From Cheilinus undulatus (Eukaryota > Chordata > Actinopteri > Labriformes > Labridae): a stretch of DNA of 64,000 bases. Below are positions 18,039 through 30,900 of this stretch, piece by piece (position 1 is the first letter of the stretch; every line of letters begins with the position of its first letter). The position numbers and the translations under genes were made by a program. The notes beneath the pieces were generated by a model. That model had not been told where the DNA came from. It was given only the letters and a program-made list of their open reading frames with translations, and did no database searches. The stretch is from the NCBI RefSeq assembly GCF_018320785.1, contig NC_054866.1:6152581-6216580 (forward strand), read 5' to 3'.

Positions 18039-20398
18039 ATGGAACTAGTTTTGGAAAATGGAGCTTTTGTTTTTGATACTGAATCTGTGCTAAAAAAGTG
18101 GGAAATTGATTTTGGTTCTTTATTTTCCAGAAGTTGTGGCTCAGTTGAGTGGGATGACATTTATTTTGAAGAGGTGGTGGATCTCAAGAATAACATAGAG
18201 GCTTCCATGCAACATAATTCTTACCCCTTTAACCAGTACTTAAATTCTCATATCACTGAGGAAGAAGTAAAAAGGGCAATTGAAGGACTGAAATCAAAGA
18301 AAGCTACTGGTTTTGATAATTTGTCAAATGAATTATTAAAATTACCTTCCCTATTTCCAGTTCTTTTTAATCTTTTCACTGTTTGTTTTGAGTATTGCCT
18401 GGTTCCCTCCTTTTGGCTTAAATCTATTATTAAACCTATCCCCAAGTCCCAAAATAATGACCTGAGAGTTCTGTTGAATTATAGGGGGATAAGTCTCCTC
18501 AGTTGTGTTTATAAACTTTACTCTAGTATTCTTAATGAGAGGTTGTACTATTACTTGGAAGCATCTGATTTGTTGGCAGAAGAACAGAATGGATTCCGGA
18601 ATAAAAGAGCCTGTATTGATCACATTTATTCTTTATCCACAATAGTCTGTGCTAGAATACAAGATGGGAGGTCTACGTTTTGTTGTTTTATAGATTTTCA
18701 GAAAGCCTTCGATTGTAGTGATCATGAGCTTCTCAACTTCAAATTATTAAATGTAGGTATTGATGGAAAATTTTATAATTCTCTAAAAGCTATCTACCAA
18801 AACCCAGTATCTTGTGTGCAGGTAAATGATTATAGAACAGGCTGGTTCCCAACACCTTTTGGTGTAAAACAGGGTGATGTGCTCTCTCCTACACTGTTTG
18901 CAATCTATATAAATGATTTAATCACTGAAATTAAACAAACAGCAACTGGTGTTCAAGTAGGTGATCTAAAGGTAGCCACCCTGCTATATGCAGATGATAT
19001 AGTCCTCCTTGCAGAGACTGAAAACGATCTTCAGCATCTGTTAAATAGTGTTTGCTGTTGGTGCAGTAAATGGAGATTCAAAATAAATAGAGATAAAACT
19101 CAGATTATGCATTTCAGGAAGAAGGGGCAGCCACAAACTGAGTTTGAATTTTGTTTTGGTTCTACTCCCCTTTTATTTACTGAGAATTACAAGTATCTAG
19201 GATTGACTATTGATGAACATTTTACATTTGTTGAAGGAGTTAAACTTTTATCAGAATCTGCAGGTAGAGCTCTGGGAGCTGTCCTTAATAAAGTTAAACT
19301 TTGTCGTGATCTTGGTTACAAAATGTACACACAGCTTTATACATCCTGTGTTTGCCCTTTATTAGACTATGGGGCAGGGGTTTGGGTTACTGTAGTCCAT
19401 CCAGATGTGAAGCAGTTCAGAATAGAGCTATTTGCTGCTTTCTAGGCATACATAAAAATGCCCCAAAACTTGCATTCAGTGGTGATATGGGCTGGGAACC
19501 TTGTGCAGTGAGACATATGGGTGACATGGTGTGGCTATGGAACAGATTGATCAATATGCCAGATAGCAGACTGACTAAACAAATATTCAATTGGGACATG
19601 TCCAATAGTTACACCTGGGCAAGAGAAGTAGCAAAAATATTTGATAAGGCTGGTCTCCAATATATATACATAGGAATAAATTAAGGTGTCATGTCAACCA
19701 AATCAAATCAATACTTTTTGAGAAGTATAAACAAAATTGGGCTGAGTAAGTTTTATGTAAACCTAAATTAAGAACTTATAATCTGGTTAAAAGAGTGTAC
19801 AGTCCAGAGCTTTATGTCACTCTAAACCTAACCAGAGCTCAGAGATCTGTCTGTGCTCAGCTCAGATGTGGCATTCTTCCTCTTGCCCTGGAAACAGGTC
19901 GCTTCCATGCTGTTCCTGAGGAAGAGCGAATGTGTGTGTTGTGTGATTTGGGTGAAGTCGAAAATGAAATGCACTTTTTATTCTATTGTCCTCTGTATCA
20001 CAACCTAAGATGTCAGCTTTTCTGTAAAATGTCTGCAGAGTGTCCTGATTTGTTTTCTATGTCTGATGAAGAAAGACTCAACTTTTTGTTTACTCACAAA
20101 GTGTTTCAACTTGCACAATTTGTGCTGAATGCTTTTCAACAGCGTAAGAGGACACTTTATATTTGACTAAAGCTGCTGTCTAATAACAAGTGTAAAGTCT
20201 AATTGCAAATGAGCAACATTTTGTTAACACTTGATCTGTTCCTGTCTGATATGTACTGTGATGAGTTGCTCTCATCTTTGCTTGATTGCTCTTATTTGTT
20301 TTGTATTTCAGTGTCTTGTAAGCCCGTGAGGGCTGGGCACTTCTTTTGGTGTATGGCATGATGAAATAATAATAAAATAAAACTAAAACTAAAATACT
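18039..20398 (+). mobile_element. 5'-truncated non-LTR retrotransposon (LINE) with broken ORF2
   Basis: A 468-codon frame (18039-19445) encodes a reverse transcriptase core: Asn-Tyr-Arg-Gly-Ile-Ser-Leu-Leu, Phe-Ile-Asp-Phe-Gln-Lys-Ala-Phe-Asp, Gln-Gly-Asp-Val-Leu-Ser-Pro and the catalytic Tyr-Ala-Asp-Asp (18987-18998). A frameshift near 19400-19415 moves the C-terminal part to another frame (to 19684), and further breaks separate a last segment (19795-20166). That segment contains a Cys-x2-Cys...His...Cys motif of the kind found at LINE ORF2 ends. The element ends in an AATAAAACTAAAACT tail (20370-20398). No endonuclease or ORF1 remains. The clade is not determined. Confidence 0.85.
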
Positions 20399-20419
20399 CA
20401 ATTTTATTTTATCATAATC

Positions 20420-22330
20420 TGTAGCTATCCAAGATCAATAAATGATTGAAATTCCCCCAGCTCTCTTATCATCTATCGGCAGATGATCAGTCAGAGAGGA
20501 AGAAGCACTGTCCCTCTGTTCATTCATGAGAATGAGAAGTCCCATGCCAAATATTAATATGACTGTTTTATTGATTGTTTTCTGCAGATGATGCTGTACA
20601 TGTTATTCTCAACTCTAATTTTGGATTGTTTTACACATCAATAACAGTCCATCTTATGTAGATAAGCTGTTGTAGCCTAAATCATTTCTCATCAGTGCTA
20701 AGTTTTTTCCCCCATAATTCATTTCTGCTGAAAATGAGGTTGACAGTTTAAGGTTAAATGTCGACCCTGTTAGGCCCTCAGGTTAGACCTTAATTCTGCT
20801 GTGATTGAGTTTGACACCTCTGGTTTAGAGGGTGAAAAAAACAGGATCTGTTCGTCAGAGCTGTGAATCTTAGTCTGTAACCAAACTCTAAATCTGCACT
20901 GATTTCGCTGTAAATGTTGTAAAGTAGCACCCATTCATTTCCACTAATGAAGGATGTTTATGATCATTTTTTAGTTTTAATCTATAGTGTACTAACTAAT
21001 GTCTGTAATTAATCTCTCCTTATCACTTTTTACCAATTCAACCAGTTAAACCATTCAAAGAAATCAAACATTAAACTGGAACTCTTTGTTGTTCTCATCT
21101 GTCCTGACTGATGAACCACTGAGTTCTTAAAAGTAGTCTAATCTAAGAGGAAAAATAATCCTCAGTCCAAAATGTTCTTCAACTAGTGACAACAAGGTTA
21201 TCAAAGACAAAAAAAGGGGTAAAAAATAGTATTTATTTAATAATTATTTATTAAATTATTTTGTTCCTTCAGGACATTAAACGCTCTCTGATAGCTCTGC
21301 TGCTGCTGATGAAGGAGACTCTTCACTGAAAATAATAACAGAGGTGGAGTAAAAGTCCACAACGTAGTCAAATGAGTTAAGACAAACACCTGATAAGTTT
21401 AAATATTTTTTGACAAAGAGCAAAAATACTTCATATTTTGTTAAAGGTGATTTTAATAATCACTGACTGATTACATACCTGTGGTCTGGTGTTGTTTCCT
21501 CCTGTCGTTTCTCTCCTCTCTCTGAAAGACAAATGATGGAACATCTTCAGCAGCCAGGACAAATAACATCTATAAATCAAACTCTGAAGACCAAAATGTA
21601 AAAAATAATTTATACTTAGCTTTTTAAAGGGGCTGTTCATCTTCACTGGGAAAAAGACAGAGAGGAAAGAGTTAATCATTCAGTCAAAACAATTTCAAAT
21701 GAAGAACTCTGATCAGGATTCAATGTCTGATAAAAACACAATCAAGTTTACTTATCTTTTTTTTGAAGAAAGTTTACATTGTATGCTGTCCTTTCCTGGT
21801 CTGGTCTGGTCTGGTCTCTCCTTGCTTGTCCTGTCCTGTCCTGGTCTGTTCTGGTCCTCCTGGTCTGTCCTGGTTCAAAGCCTCTGCTCTCATCTGGTCC
21901 TCCTGCTGTCTCCTTCTCCCGTCTCATCTGGTCTCCTCTTCTTTTCCTGAAAGACAAATCAATTATGAGTAAAAACGAGAAAAAAAGGAACATTTAAAGA
22001 GTTTCTGATCACATAAATTGAATGATTGAGTGTAAATGTTTATGGTTATGATTAATAAATGATAAAGTTCTTAGGTGCAAGGCGTCTCCTCTTCTCTTCT
22101 TCTCTGGTTGGCTGGTCTGGTTCTCTGACTAAAAAGTGAAGAAGGGGCAAACATCTTCACTGGCTTCTTTTCTTCTCTTCATGTACTTCCTGCTTCTTCT
22201 TCGGTCTTCTTCCTCCTCCTCTCTGTGTTCCTCTTCAGATCAGTGGTGTTGGCTTTTATTTTGGTCCTGCAGCTGTCCCGGTACATCCTTTTATTCTGTC
22301 TTTCTTCAAGTAAATTTTGAGGTTGATGAT
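20420..22330 (-). other. intergenic stretch with GA-rich candidate minus-strand exons
   Basis: Two minus-strand segments have exon-like borders: 21521-21479 (CTTTCAG acceptor, GTATGT donor) and 21946-21778 (CTTTCAG acceptor, GTAAAC donor). Both encode Arg/Glu/Gln/Asp-rich low-complexity sequence. The second is built of GACCAG-type repeats (plus strand CTGGT, 21797-21880). No domain is seen, so they may be chance or tail exons of an undetected gene. Confidence 0.2.
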
Positions 22331-22354
22331 GATCAGCCCAGGTCCTTAAATACA

Positions 22355-22765
22355 ATCCCAGCTCCAAAAAACTCCCTCAAAGTTGTCACCATGTTGGACA
22401 CACAGGCCAGCGCCAAGAAATCAAGAAATGTGCAAAGAAATGCACCAAAATCACTGACCTGTGTTCCACCACCATGATGAAATAAACTATGAACAACTGG
22501 AGCATCATGGGACCATGTGGACGACCACGAGGGTGTTAGTCCTGCCAGACGCAAAGACCAGCCCTCTGAGGTCACAATAATCCAGCTTTCTACATAAAGC
22601 TGTTCAGTAAAAATCCACTTCTTTAGAGGTCACAGCTCCAGAAAGCTCCCTCCAAAATGTGTAAATGTTTGACACACAGGCCAGTGCCAAGAAATCAAGA
22701 AACGTGCAAGAAGCACCAAAATCACTGACCTGTGTGGCACCATTACAATGAAATAAACTATTTAC
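22355..22765 (-). repeat. local duplication, about 130 bp, two diverged copies
   Basis: Bases 22362-22490 and 22637-22760 match over CACACAGGCCAGYGCCAAG, AAATCAAGAAA and CACCAAAATCACTGACCTG. They lie just downstream of the stop codon of the unrecognised gene and may be part of its 3' UTR or a local repeat. Confidence 0.6.
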
Positions 22766-22889
22766 AAATGAACATGAAGAAACCCTCAGGTTCTTCTGAT
22801 GGGGGAGCATGAGTTCATGGATCTAGGTACAAGTCCATGGGCTGAATCCTCATAGGCTGGACCAAAAGCTGCAGGAGGACAGATATGTG

Positions 22890-23506
22890 TCACAGTCTCA
22901 GGCGTTTCTTTTGTGGAGCCTGGCTGCTGCTGTCGCTGTCGTCCTCTCGATCTCTCTTCCTCTCTTGTCGGGGAGGCTGTGCGTACCTCGCTGACTTTCT
23001 TACAAAGAAACAGAGGACCGACATCAGACAGTGCCCCTCTTCACTGTAGATGGTCACTCTCCAGCGGTTGGGCAGTACAGTGCCGTCACTGCTGGACACA
23101 GTGGAGATGACTCTGGTGATCGTTCTGTCATTGAAGACCATGGTACGGATGTTATCCCTGTTTAACGTCAGCACAGCGAGGTCCAGCCTCTCTGGATGAA
23201 CGGGAGTCCGCATGGTCGGAGGGGGAGGGTTGGAACCTGGCAGAGGCCCCATCACACCAGCTGGTGCCTGCAACACAGGAGAAGGGCTGTTCTCCAAATG
23301 CTCCAGCCTGCCAAAGGGTGTGTCCATCAAGAGAACACTGGCAAAGCCTTGGACCATGTTCACTGGGTACTCCTTTGACCCAGTGACCAGGTCGTAGTAC
23401 ATGCCATAAATGAACATGCACAAGGTCTGAGTGTCCTCATCCCTTAGAGGCCTGTTCCTCAAGTTTGTAGCCACCATCTGGAGGATGGGTCCAGGCCTCG
23501 GCACAT
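22890..23506 (-). CDS. terminal exon of the unrecognised gene
   Basis: This exon codes 204 residues plus a stop. It has the longest non-repetitive open frame of the region outside transposons. It contains a proline-rich linker (Gly-Ser-Asn-Pro-Pro-Pro-Pro) and a compact Trp-Arg-Val-Thr-Ile-Tyr ... Leu-Met-Ser-Val-Leu-Cys-Phe-Phe stretch before the charged tail. GC content is higher than in the surrounding DNA, as expected of coding sequence. Confidence 0.6.
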
Positions 23507-26172
23507 CTATGAGAACAAGAGCAAAGAACATAGGAAAGCATCAGTCACATGGTTCTCAACAGGACTGGACTCAGCAGAGCCTGGATTTAAACATCAGAAG
23601 AGCTTTTGACATCTAAGGGTTCCATTTGAGGGTTCCTACCTGTCTTTAAAATTAAAATTTAAGGCTTTTAAAGACCTAAACTGAGAAAAATCGGTAGCAC
23701 TTTTTGCATGGTAAACAGTCAAAAATGAAAGGCATGAGATTTTTTAAACAGATCAGGGCTGAAGTTTCTGATTTAATGAACTGTTTAAGAAATGTCAAAT
23801 GGTATAGGAGGAAATACATGTTTTGGTCATAAACGCCCAAAGTTGATGAATTCTTGAATTATCCTCTGACACATTTAAAGTCTCTATTCTATTAATATAC
23901 AGTATATTGATATTTATCATAACACATTTTTTGCAGGTGTGCTGAACTGATTCAAAACCCTTTAAAAAGCAGAATAATACTTTTAGTCAGGTAAGCCCTG
24001 TTATAATAAAGGTGAGCTGCAAGGATCTAAAATGGGCAATCTGGTAGCATAGAAGCCCATAATGGGGGATAAAGGGGAGAGCTTTCTGGAGCCCAGCCAG
24101 ATGGGGGCCTGTGAAAGTCAGCAAAATCCTGATCCATTGTAAATTTAAGCTGTGATAATCATGTTATACTTGATTTTATCTGAATTACAACCACTCTTAT
24201 CAAAGCAACAAATTATTTATTTATTTATTTATGTCGTAGTATAATTTCATTTTCTTGACACAAAATAAAAAAGGCAATAAAATGTGTGTGACATGGAAAA
24301 AATGGATTAGAAGAGGAGAAAGTGGGTTAAAGGGCAACAAAAAAAAAAAGCCGAAGTCACAAAAGTTGTAAAAGAAAAAGGACAAAAAAGTAGTGAAAGA
24401 GGGTTAGAAGTGGCAACAATGAGTAAAACAAAGAGTCAAATGTAAAAAAAAATCAGCACAAATTGGTTTAAAAAAAAATGGTGAAAAGGGTTTATTAGAG
24501 GCAAAAAATGGGTTAAAAGAGACAAAATGGGCAGAAAAACACGGTGGACAGCGTTCAGAATAGTGGCAAAATGGCTTAACTGTTGCAAAATAGGCAGAAA
24601 AAATGTGGGGAAACTGGATTAAAAGTGACAAAATAAGATTAAAGAGGCAAAAATAGTTTTATATTAGCAATAAGTTGGGAAAATGGGATAACAGGCAAAA
24701 CAAAGGTACAAAGTGGCAAAAAAAAATGCGTTAACAGAAGCAAAAACTGGGCAGAAAGACACAAAATTGCTGAAAAAAACAAAACAAAACGTAAAAACAG
24801 GCAGAAAAAGGTTAAAAAAAAAGTTACCAGTGACAAAATAAGGATAACCAAGACTGTAATGCAGTAAATATTGGCATAACTTGGTAAAAAATAAATAAAT
24901 AAAAAAAACAAAAAAAGTGGTAAAAAGGCATTAATATTGACAACAGGTGGCAGAAAGTGACAAAATGGCAGCATGGGAAGAAAAACATGACGGAAAGGGT
25001 TTTAAAAAAGTGGCAGAAAATGGGGTGAAATGGGATAATACGAGCAAAAATGGTTTATCAGTGGAAAAAATGGGACAAAAGTGGTGAAAAGGGGTTAAAA
25101 AGTGGCAAAAAAATAGTGGGGAACAAGTGATGAAAAGGGGTTAAAATTTGATTAAAACAGATGAAAAAAAGAGGCAAATTAGGGGGACAATTGCAAGATT
25201 GATGAAAAGTGGTAAAAAGAAATTTAGAAAAAATGGCAAAAAGAGGTTAAAAAGTTTCCCAAATAAACAAAAGAAACAGACTGAAAATTAATATGGTTTC
25301 TCTGTTATGACCTACGCCAAACTAGACCTGTATAAATGAAACTGATCATTTCTTTAGATTATTTTATATATTTATATAATTTTCATCAGCAAAGTTAAGG
25401 TCTTTCTCTGCTTGTGGACAATTAACAGTAAAAGAAAAACTAACAGTTTTTGACATTAGTTTGTCACATTTATGTTCATAATTCTCTCCAGCTCATGACA
25501 GTTGACCACACTGACGTCATACATCTGCCCCCCAAAAATTCCACGGTCGCCATGGAAACGAAGTGACTCGGGCGCCATCTTTGTCCTATACTTTCAATGT
25601 TAACTTTCCAAAAATAATTCATTACAATAAAACTAAATTGACAAAATACTGTACATGAAAAACTCACACATTTAACTCCTGTCATGCTCTTAATGATCAT
25701 TGTTGGAGTTTTACCCTGAAAGAACTGCAATAAGTCGGTTTTAATCGTGATAAGGCCCCAGTCAAACATTTTAGCTAGGCTACTCCCCAAAACTAGAAAT
25801 AACTGATCAAATCAGCCGGGCTGTGTTGTGTTACTTTGATATTTATTTGTCCTCAGCATATAATGCTTTATTAAATAACTTAGCAGCAACCAAATAACTT
25901 AAAAGTGATGTTTTACCGTAACGTTCATCCAGCACACGAATGACGGCCAAAGTCAGCAGGTACTTTTCTCGGGTTAATCCCGCGGTGGACATTTTTCTGA
26001 CTCTTCCTGTAGAAGTCCTCGATTTACTGAAATATTTAATCCTGGTGCACTTCCTAAAATCCACGTATTTCTCTGTCCCTCGAAGTTTTCCTCTCTTGTG
26101 TAGCTCCTTTAAGCGCTCAGGTGTAGAAATGTTTAATTCTGAGACTCGGGGGATTCTCGGGGATTTCCACAC
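22890..26172 (-). CDS. unrecognised three-exon protein gene, about 331 aa
   Basis: Exon 1 (26172-25917) starts at an ATG and ends before donor GTAAAA. Exon 2 (25792-25670) follows acceptor TTTCTAG and ends at GTGTGA. Exon 3 (23506-22890) follows CTCATAG and ends at a stop. Phases agree at both junctions (1, then 1), giving 996 bp including the stop. The N-terminus is basic (Arg-Gly-Lys-Leu-Arg-Gly-Thr-Glu-Lys-Tyr), and the middle holds hydrophobic stretches such as Phe-Ala-Ser-Val-Leu-Leu-Met. The C-terminus is acidic and Ser-rich (Asp-Asp-Ser-Asp-Ser-Ser-Ser), then ends in a nuclear-localisation-like Lys-Lys-Arg-Leu-Arg-Leu. I do not recognise the family. No signal peptide or membrane segment is evident. 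Exon structure is inferred from frame and splice signals only. Confidence 0.55.
23640..25470. repeat. A-rich degenerate repeat region (GTGGCAAAAATGGG / GGTTAAAA motifs)
   Basis: From about 24280 to 25260 the sequence is a loose tandem of phrases such as GTGGCAAAA, ATGGGTTAAAAG and GGCAGAAAAA at about 20-30 bp spacing. It fills the intron between exons 2 and 3 of the unrecognised gene. The same phrases make up 55990-56690. Bases 23640-24280 show nothing recognisable. Confidence 0.7.
25670..25792 (-). CDS. middle exon of the unrecognised gene
   Basis: This 123-bp exon is open in the frame demanded by exon 1, reading Leu-Gly-Ser-Ser-Leu-Ala-Lys-Met-Phe-Asp-Trp-Gly. The acceptor is TTTCTAG. Of two overlapping donors, GTGTGA at 25669 and GTGAGT at 25667, only the first keeps frame into exon 3. 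Confidence 0.5.
25917..26172 (-). CDS. first coding exon of the unrecognised gene
   Basis: The ATG at 26172 opens 85 codons rich in Lys and Arg, with a helical-looking Arg-Glu-Lys-Tyr-Leu-Leu-Thr-Leu-Ala stretch before the GTAAAA donor. The upstream sequence (26180-26200) carries two TGACGTCA-like overlapping sites (plus strand ACGTCATGACGTCAT at 26171-26185), which could be CRE-type promoter elements. Confidence 0.5.
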
Positions 26173-26199
26173 GTCATGACGTCATTACGACAACGCTTA

Positions 26200-26970
26200 T
26201 TGATCGGGGTTCAAGTTTATCTCCAGAAAATCTCAGCTATTAATCACCTATTTACGTTTTATTTCGCTAAGTCAAATATTTCACCCTCTGTGTTAATTAT
26301 AGAATTAATTAAACTTCATTTATCTGGATCTGTTTTCAGTGAAAAGACTAAATTTAGTGTGTAACTTGTAAAAAAAAAATTAGCCTACATACTGATAATG
26401 GAAATGATTAAAGGTTTATGGTAACCCCAGAATTTAGTTTTTCTTGTTTTAGTTCGTTTCTTTTAAAACAATTTGCTTCTCTTTTAAATATAATTAGGGG
26501 AAGATTTACTACAGGTACTCACATATGCACTGCAAGTAAGGAGTAAGAGGATTCAAGATTCAGTGTAAAATTGTGTCGCTCACATACAAATCAGCCTCTT
26601 TATAAGTAGCACCTAATCCACAAAGGCCAGCCTAACTGACAACACTAAATTGAAACCGGTATTAAATGTGGCGCTATTCCTCTCCTTTTTCATCCCTTCA
26701 CCTCAGTCCTTACCGTTTATCCTAAAATAAACTTTTATTAACAACAATACTCCGTGGAAACGGAACCAGGGATGAGCCACTTTAGAATAAAACGTCTAAA
26801 ATCTCATCTCTCTCTCTCATCTCTTATCAAAAAGAAATCAATTATTTATCTGGGGAAAAGCATTCAAACAGAAAACGAGCTGAAGTATCAGAGGGGCAAT
26901 GGTGAGTTTGAAATGTCATTTATTTTACAGCACGTGATCAAACATCTGAGCTGCGCCCATTAATATGGGA
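26200..26970. other. intergenic, no gene seen
   Basis: This is AT-rich sequence upstream of the unrecognised gene and left of the nested transposons. No exon is supported. Confidence 0.4.
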
Positions 26971-27920
26971 CACCCAGAGCTGGCCCGAGGCATAAGCGAC
27001 ATAAGCGGCCCCGTCGCAACCAGGGGGCCCCAAGAGCGAGGAAGTCAATGTTCTCAAGCAGTTCAGAAGCAAACTATAGTGAGATCAGCCAGGCTGTGAG
27101 GGGGACTGGAGTGCTGAGAGTAAAGGTCAGGAAGAAACAGAGCCCCACCTCAGATTCAATAGTTTAAGTCGATGTTTTATATCGGGGGATTCGTATAACG
27201 TCTTTTTAGGCTGTTTCTCAAGTCTGTTCATTAAAACGAATATTTACGTAATGTTCTTGAATGCACCACACAACAGTCAAACAGCGTCTCTGCGCCGGAG
27301 CAGTACAGGCATGCTAAACACGAACTGGAGTCCCGTTAAACTCGTGGTTTTCTTACGTTTCTGTTACCAAATTACTCCACACACAGTTTAGTCTCCTCTT
27401 AGCGGAAAGCCGAGCTGTGTAGAGTCTAATTGTTTTAGTACGGATCGGGAGAAAGGACATAAACAGGATTAAAGTTAGCAGACTCGTCGTCATCCCCTCC
27501 TACACACAGACAGCATCTGCAAACCACAGGGATACATAAATACGATCAGGTAAGAGACGGTTTAATGAATTTATCCAGACATAACAGTTAACATAATTGG
27601 AGTAATGACGTGACTTTACAGATCTGTAGCCATTTTAGCCAAGACGAAGCTTGCATCAAGTCATAATATCTGACTAAAGGAGGGGATTTCATGTTAATAC
27701 TGATCATTAAAGAGCTGTAAAGTAAATGTTTATTATATAAAACTAGCTCTCTGTTATTGTAATAGGGTTTATAATTGAGGTGAAAAGCATGTAAAATAAA
27801 TGAACTACTAGCCTTCTGTATTGTGTTTTATGGCTCTAAATCCTAAAATGTGATGTTGTTTCAGAAAGAGGAGGATGTGTTTTAAAGGGAGGGTGTAGGA
27901 CATCAGCAGGTTTATTTCTG

Positions 27921-30900
27921 ACAGAGGTGGAGTACTAGAATATTGTACTGAAGTAAAAGTACACTTACTTTGAATAAAATATACTTAAGTATAAGTAAAA
28001 GTAGTAATCTGTAAATTTACTCAAGAAAAAGTAAAAAGTAAGTCATTTAAGATTTACTCAAAGCACTGAGTATCTATTTTTGATACCTGAGGAGGTTTTA
28101 CAGTAAAATCTGATCTTTTCTTAATGTGAAATAACTACAAGAGAATATGAATCTATAACCAGGTTGTTGTTAAAAGGTGAGACTTAACCTGAAGTCAAAT
28201 TCAACAGCTGTTTTAGGATGAAATAGGAGGACTGACTTTTTTGCAGGATGGCTGCCAGTGCTGCTGCTGAGATTTAAGCTCCAGAAACAATCCAAATATT
28301 GGGAGGATTCTGACATTTTTCCATTGGAATTGTTAAAACAATAGATTTTTTTCAGGGAAGTTAGTTGAGATATTTTTTTGCGGTGCAAGAAAACGTTTGA
28401 AACTGTAGAATAGAGATGACAACGCGCAATGAACGTCCCCGGTTAATAATAGTCCGCTTTCAAAACTTCAGCGAAAGGCAGAGAGTACTACAGGCCGCCT
28501 GGGCAAAGAAGGATATTTGTGTGAATGAACGCAGGATTTACTTTGATGAAGACTTCACCGCTCAGGTGTTTGAGGAGCATGCCAAATACAAACAAGTGAG
28601 GAAACAACTCCAGGAAAGAAAATTCAAATCACACACACTCTTTCCAGCCAAACTGAAAATATTTCACAGCGACGGGAAATTCAAGGTGTTTTGACAACCC
28701 TAAAGTACCTGTGGAGGGTCTACATGAGTACAGCATTACCATGGATACACCTGCCATGGAGCCGGACCTCAAGGCTATACACGGGCAGCAGGCTGGCAGA
28801 CGACCCGCGCCAAGGGCGGGAGGAAACCAGCCAGTGACCTGATGTGCGAGGTAAAGACATTACTGGACAATATGGATTGGCATGCAAAACAAAAGGACTA
28901 AAAAGGTATGCTTTGATAATATAAAAAAGACAAAATTCCAGTCTCCCTAGGTGGGAAAATTGCTGTTCTAAAACGAATAAATGACTGAAACACTGGAAAG
29001 TGATTTTTTTTCCAGTTTTGATTCTGTGGAGTATAAAATGTATGATTATGAGAATGATGTTGACCCAGAAAGTCATGTGTTTAACCACATTGACACTTGC
29101 AGATATTATACTGATGATGAGTTTAATGATAACGTGAAATTAAATGACACATTTTCGTTAATTCATTTTAATTGTAGAAGTCTTTACGCAAATTTCAGTA
29201 AAATAAATGAGTATTTGAGTTACATTAAAAGTAAGTTTAAGTTGATAGCTTTATCTGAGACATGGCTTAATGATGAAAAAGGTGCTGAGTTGCATATTGA
29301 GGGTTATGAATTGCATCATATGAACAGAGGTAATAAGAGGGGAGGAGGTGTGGCCCTTTACGCAGACAGGGATTTAAAATGCAAACCAGTCAAATTGGTG
29401 ATGACAGCAATAGAGGATTTAATGGAATGTATTACGGTGGAAATTGAAATGGAAAATGTAAAGAATATTGTTGTGACTTGTGTTTACAGAACACCATCAT
29501 CAAATATAGAAATATTTAAAGATAAGTTGGAAAAGATAATGGGAGGCTTAAACGAAAAGAAAACATTCATTATGTTTTAATATTGATCTCCTAAACACTT
29601 CTATACATAAAGCCACATCAGATTTTCTGGATGGGTTATACAGCAGAGGGTTATACCCATTGGTTACTAAGCCAAGTAGAATTACTTTGACTGGTGCAAC
29701 ATTCATTGATAATATTTTTGTAAATGTGATGCAAAATACCATTACAGGTGGCCTTTTGATTAATGATATAAGCGATCATTTACCTGTGTTTTCAATATAT
29801 GATTGTCAAATGAAGAAAAATATGCAAAAAGTTGGTTATAGGGTTGCAAGGGTAAGAACTGCGGATGCAATAATAGATGACCTTCTTAAAGAGCAGTGGA
29901 AAGGGGTTTATGTAGGAGAGGTGAATGCAGCTTATGATTCATTTTTGAATAATTATTTGTCACTGTACAATAAACACTGTCCAATGAGACAATTTAAACA
30001 AAACAACAGTTACAACAATAAACCTTGGGTTACGAAGGGTTTGCAAAATGCTTGCAAGAAGAAAAACAAGCTGTATAGGGATTTTATAAAATTTAGATCA
30101 AAAATATCAGAGAAGCAATATAAGGTTTACAAAAATAGACTGACGGTAATAATGAGACAAGCCAAGAAAGATTATTATTATAAAACGTTGCAGGAAAATA
30201 AGAGTGATATCAAAGGTACTTGGAAAATTTTGAATGATATTTTGAGAAACAAGCCTGTGTTAACTAATACACCTGGTTATTTTACTAATGATAATAACAG
30301 AACCATGAAAACATGCAGGATGCGGTTAATGAATTCAACTCTTTTTTGTCAGTGTTGGACCTAACCTTGCAAAATCAATTAAAAAGGGGATGGCAGTCAG
30401 AGCTGGCAGAATTGAAGGATGTAAAATGTTGCAGTCCATGTTTCTAGGAGAAATGAATGACAATGAAATAGTTTCTGTTGTAGGGAAGCTTGAAAAAAAG
30501 ACATCAATTGATAGTGATGGGATCAACATGATTATCATTAAAAAGACAATTGACTGCATAATAAAACCTTTATGTTACATTTTAATGTTTCTTTTTATAC
30601 AGGTGTTTTTCCAGACAGACTGAAAACGGCAAAGGTTATACAACTGTTTAAAACAGGAAACAAACACAGCTTTACTGTTTACAGATCAGTGTCATTGCTA
30701 TCACAGTTTTCTAAAGGACTGGAAAATGTATTTGCAAATAAATTAGATTATTTCATAGAAAAGAATAAACTATTAAATGAGAGTCAGTTTGGCTTCAGAA
30801 GCAACATATCAACTTCTTTAGCATTAATGAAATCACTGAAGAAATTAATGCAGCAATAGAAAAAAGGAAATATACTATTGGTGTATTTATTGATTAAAAA

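Noticed and set aside
21699..21997. Overlapping plus-strand ORFs rich in Ser, Leu, Cys and Pro
   Set aside because: They are frames through a CTGGT-type repeat with no domain.
22890..26172. Idea that the unrecognised gene is an old viral insertion
   Set aside because: Only the charged tail and lack of a known family suggested it. It has introns with good splice sites and no recognisable viral motif, so there is no support.
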